From assembly GCF_900086705.1 (NCBI RefSeq), contig NZ_LT575483.1, positions 3,867,459-3,931,458 on the forward strand: a stretch of 64,000 nucleotides of DNA, in the 5' to 3' direction. The position numbers were made by a program, and so were the translations under genes. The notes below the pieces were generated by a model. That model did not search any database. It saw only the letters and a program-made list of their open reading frames with translations, and was not told the origin of the DNA. The DNA is from Massilibacillus massiliensis. Its GTDB lineage: Bacteria; Bacillota; Negativicutes; FLKF01. This document shows, in pieces, positions 61,997 through 64,000 of this stretch; positions within the stretch are counted from its first letter, which is position 1, and every line of letters starts with the position of its first letter.

Positions 61997-64000
61997 ATGT
62001 TCAATAAATTTGTTGTAATAGATGGGAGTAGTTTATTATATCGTGCATTTTATGCCTTACCGCTTTTGACTACTGCAAATGGGCAATATACGAATGCGGT
62101 ATACGGATTTGCAATGATGTTAGTAAAATTAATAGATGATTTAAAGCCAGATACGTTAGTGGTTGCGTTTGATAAAGGGAAAAAAACTTTTCGAAATGAT
62201 TTATTTGCCGAATATAAAGGCACTCGAAAACCAACACCAACAGAATTGGTTGGACAGATTCCGCTAATTCACGAATTAGTTGAAGCATTTGGAATTAAAT
62301 TAGTAGAAGAAGCTGGATACGAAGCTGATGATATTATTGGTACTTTGGCAACAAAAGCAGCTATGCAAGGAAATGAAGTTATTGTTGTTACAGGTGATCG
62401 TGATGCATTACAATTAATCGGAGATAATTTAAAAGTAATGTTAACGAAAAAAGGAATATCTGAGATGCAGCTTTTTGATACTGCAACTTTTAAAGAAAAA
62501 TATGGGCTAGAGCCAATTCATTTAATCGATCTTAAAGGTTTAATGGGGGATAGCTCTGATAATATTCCGGGCGTTCCTGGAGTCGGTGAAAAGACGGCAA
62601 CGAAACTATTATTGGAATACGGAACAATTGAAGATGTACTTGAAAATATAGAAAATATATCTGGAAAGAAACTGCAAGAAAAATTACATGAGAACAAAGA
62701 GCTTGCACTTTTATCTAAAAAATTAGCGACTATTATTCGTGATATGCCAATTGAATATAATGAGGAAGAATGCAAAATAACTCCGGATGTTTTAAAATTA
62801 AGGTCTTTTTGCATGAAATATGAGTTTAGAAGTGTTTTATCCAGATTAGATCAGTTATTTCCTGTTGATGATGGACTAGGGTTTGGAACTGTTATAGAAA
62901 ATTTACCGCCAGAAACCATAGTAATACAAGATTATGAGAGTTTGGAAAAAGTAATTGAAGGTATAAAGAAAACAAGAAAGTTTATATTTTATCCTGTTTT
63001 TGATGGACAAATTCCTGATGTTACGATAAAAGCAATGGCAATTGCCAGTCAAGAAGATAAGATGGTTTATGTATCAAATACTGTTTATGGATGGGAAGCC
63101 TGTATTGATTTATTCTCCGATCCGACAATTGTCAAAATTACGCACGATTTTAAAAAAGTTTATCAGACGAAGATAAGGATTGATGGGATAATCTTTGATA
63201 CTATGCTTGCTGCCTATCTGTTAAAGCCTACTGTCAATACTTATGATCTAAATGCTTTAATGGAACAATATTTAGATCAATATAATCATCCTGTGGCATT
63301 TGAGAAAGCTATGGATCAGGCATCCTGGTCTGCACTTTGTATTAATGATTTATATGAAGTATTACAAGAAAAACTAGCAGAAGCAGATTTGAAAAAATTA
63401 TATGATGATATTGAAATTCCATTGCTGGAAGTCTTGGCTGTTATGGAAAACACCGGTATCATGGTAGATCGCAAAAAATTAGAAAGTATGTCTGAAGAAA
63501 TCGCTGAGAAAATAACATATCTTTTAAGCGAGATTTATCATATTGCTGGCATTGAATTTAATGTAAATTCAACAAAACAACTCGGCGAGATTTTGTTTGA
63601 TAAGCTTAATTTGCCGGTGATTAAGAAAACAAAACGTGGTTATTCTACAGATGCAGAAGTATTAGAAAAGTTGGTTGATGAGCATCCGATTATTACGAAG
63701 CTATTGGAATATCGGACTTTAACCAAATTGAAATCTACTTATTTAGATGGTTTACTCATATTAATTCATGAAACAAGCAATAGAATTCATACAAATTTTA
63801 ATCAGATGGTAACCGCAACAGGAAGACTTAGCAGTTCAGAGCCTAACTTGCAGAACATACCTGTTCGAACTGAGGCCGGTAAACGCATTCGAGAGTTGTT
63901 TATTCCGGGGGAGGGATATCATTATTTGCTATCAGCCGATTATTCGCAAATAGAACTTCGTGTTCTTGCACATATGTCAGGTGATAAGAATTTTGTAGAG
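61997..64000 (+). CDS. polA: DNA polymerase I (3' end beyond the window)
   Basis: The first 668 residues of about 870; the gene runs off the window edge. The 5'-3' exonuclease domain is intact (VIDGSSLLYRAFYALP; KPDTLVVAFDKGKKTFRNDLFAEYKGTR; VVTGDRDALQL; GLMGDSSDNIPGVPGVGEKTA). The central 3'-5' exonuclease region has lost the first catalytic motif (FYPVFDGQ in place of DTET-type), as in Bacillus relatives, so proofreading is probably absent. Motif A (SADYSQIELRVLAH) is near the end. ATG with TTAAGGAG. It acts in Okazaki-fragment processing and repair. Confidence 0.96.
   Translation, partial: MFNKFVVIDGSSLLYRAFYALPLLTTANGQYTNAVYGFAMMLVKLIDDLKPDTLVVAFDKGKKTFRNDLFAEYKGTRKPTPTELVGQIPLIHELVEAFGIKLVEEAGYEADDIIGTLATKAAMQGNEVIVVTGDRDALQLIGDNLKVMLTKKGISEMQLFDTATFKEKYGLEPIHLIDLKGLMGDSSDNIPGVPGVGEKTATKLLLEYGTIEDVLENIENISGKKLQEKLHENKELALLSKKLATIIRDMPIEYNEEECKITPDVLKLRSFCMKYEFRSVLSRLDQLFPVDDGLGFGTVIENLPPETIVIQDYESLEKVIEGIKKTRKFIFYPVFDGQIPDVTIKAMAIASQEDKMVYVSNTVYGWEACIDLFSDPTIVKITHDFKKVYQTKIRIDGIIFDTMLAAYLLKPTVNTYDLNALMEQYLDQYNHPVAFEKAMDQASWSALCINDLYEVLQEKLAEADLKKLYDDIEIPLLEVLAVMENTGIMVDRKKLESMSEEIAEKITYLLSEIYHIAGIEFNVNSTKQLGEILFDKLNLPVIKKTKRGYSTDAEVLEKLVDEHPIITKLLEYRTLTKLKSTYLDGLLILIHETSNRIHTNFNQMVTATGRLSSSEPNLQNIPVRTEAGKRIRELFIPGEGYHYLLSADYSQIELRVLAHMSGDKNFVE

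Overview
The window is chromosomal DNA from an AT-rich, low-GC bacterium of the Firmicutes type, most plausibly an anaerobic, diderm-type Negativicutes (Pelosinus/Selenomonas relatives). That placement is inference. The sequence itself shows Firmicutes-style regulation (a T-box leader and a PyrR attenuator), strong AGGAGG-type ribosome binding sites with frequent TTG/GTG starts, SepF, a long PHP-containing DnaE, D-amino-acid transaminase, an [FeFe]-hydrogenase maturase (HydG) that implies anaerobic H2 metabolism, and a stand-alone carboxyltransferase subunit. No phage, insertion sequence, plasmid gene, CRISPR array or defence island was found. Almost everything is core or metabolic, with genes on both strands and intrinsic terminators at most operon ends.

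Layout. 1-3.75 kb: the end of an rRNA operon (spacer, 23S, 5S), then a diverged tandem repeat of 5S + terminator + tail. 4-10 kb: HD-GYP protein, class II aldolase, an RluA-type synthase, two unknown small proteins, YajQ and a PyrR-controlled uracil permease. 10-23.7 kb: aspartokinase, an aminotransferase, PiT phosphate transport, a TGS-type nucleoside kinase, an AraC regulator divergent from dapF, a carboxyltransferase, a diguanylate cyclase, an Fsr-type efflux pump with a DUF896 protein, and D-amino-acid transaminase. 24-31.5 kb: ACT + UPF0210 pair, endonuclease III, a GNAT acetyltransferase, a tyrosine T-box controlling aroF-tyrA, a membrane-anchored SGNH hydrolase, and CobO. 31.6-41.4 kb: ilvD, a structured leader before the hydrogenase regulator and hydG, TrmL, MurB, a beta-CASP nuclease, TypA and SepF. 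41.4-53.6 kb: a second RluA, PepD, a three-gene minus-strand operon (class III aminotransferase, U32 protein, cytosolic ABC-SBP-like protein), and dnaE followed by two poorly known genes. 53.6-64 kb: acyltransferase, small membrane protein, SIMPL and SprT-like proteins, ASCH protein, GH25 lysozyme, YczE-like membrane protein, tRNA-Leu(CAA), a PAS histidine kinase, an L,D-transpeptidase, and the first two thirds of polA.

How the parts fit. Several genes feed the aspartate/lysine/peptidoglycan route (lysC, dapF, D-amino-acid transaminase, murB, the L,D-transpeptidase), amino-acid synthesis (aroF-tyrA, ilvD, aminotransferases) and genome maintenance (dnaE, polA, nth). Three genes touch cyclic di-GMP (HD-GYP, GGDEF, YajQ).

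No convincing new multi-gene system is visible. The best leads are the structured, terminator-ended leader RNA ahead of the hydrogenase regulator/hydG genes (33.4-33.66 kb), the duplicated divergent 5S unit, the SBP-like/U32/aminotransferase operon, the unknown 446-residue helical protein downstream of dnaE, and a 26-bp-arm palindrome near 59.4 kb.
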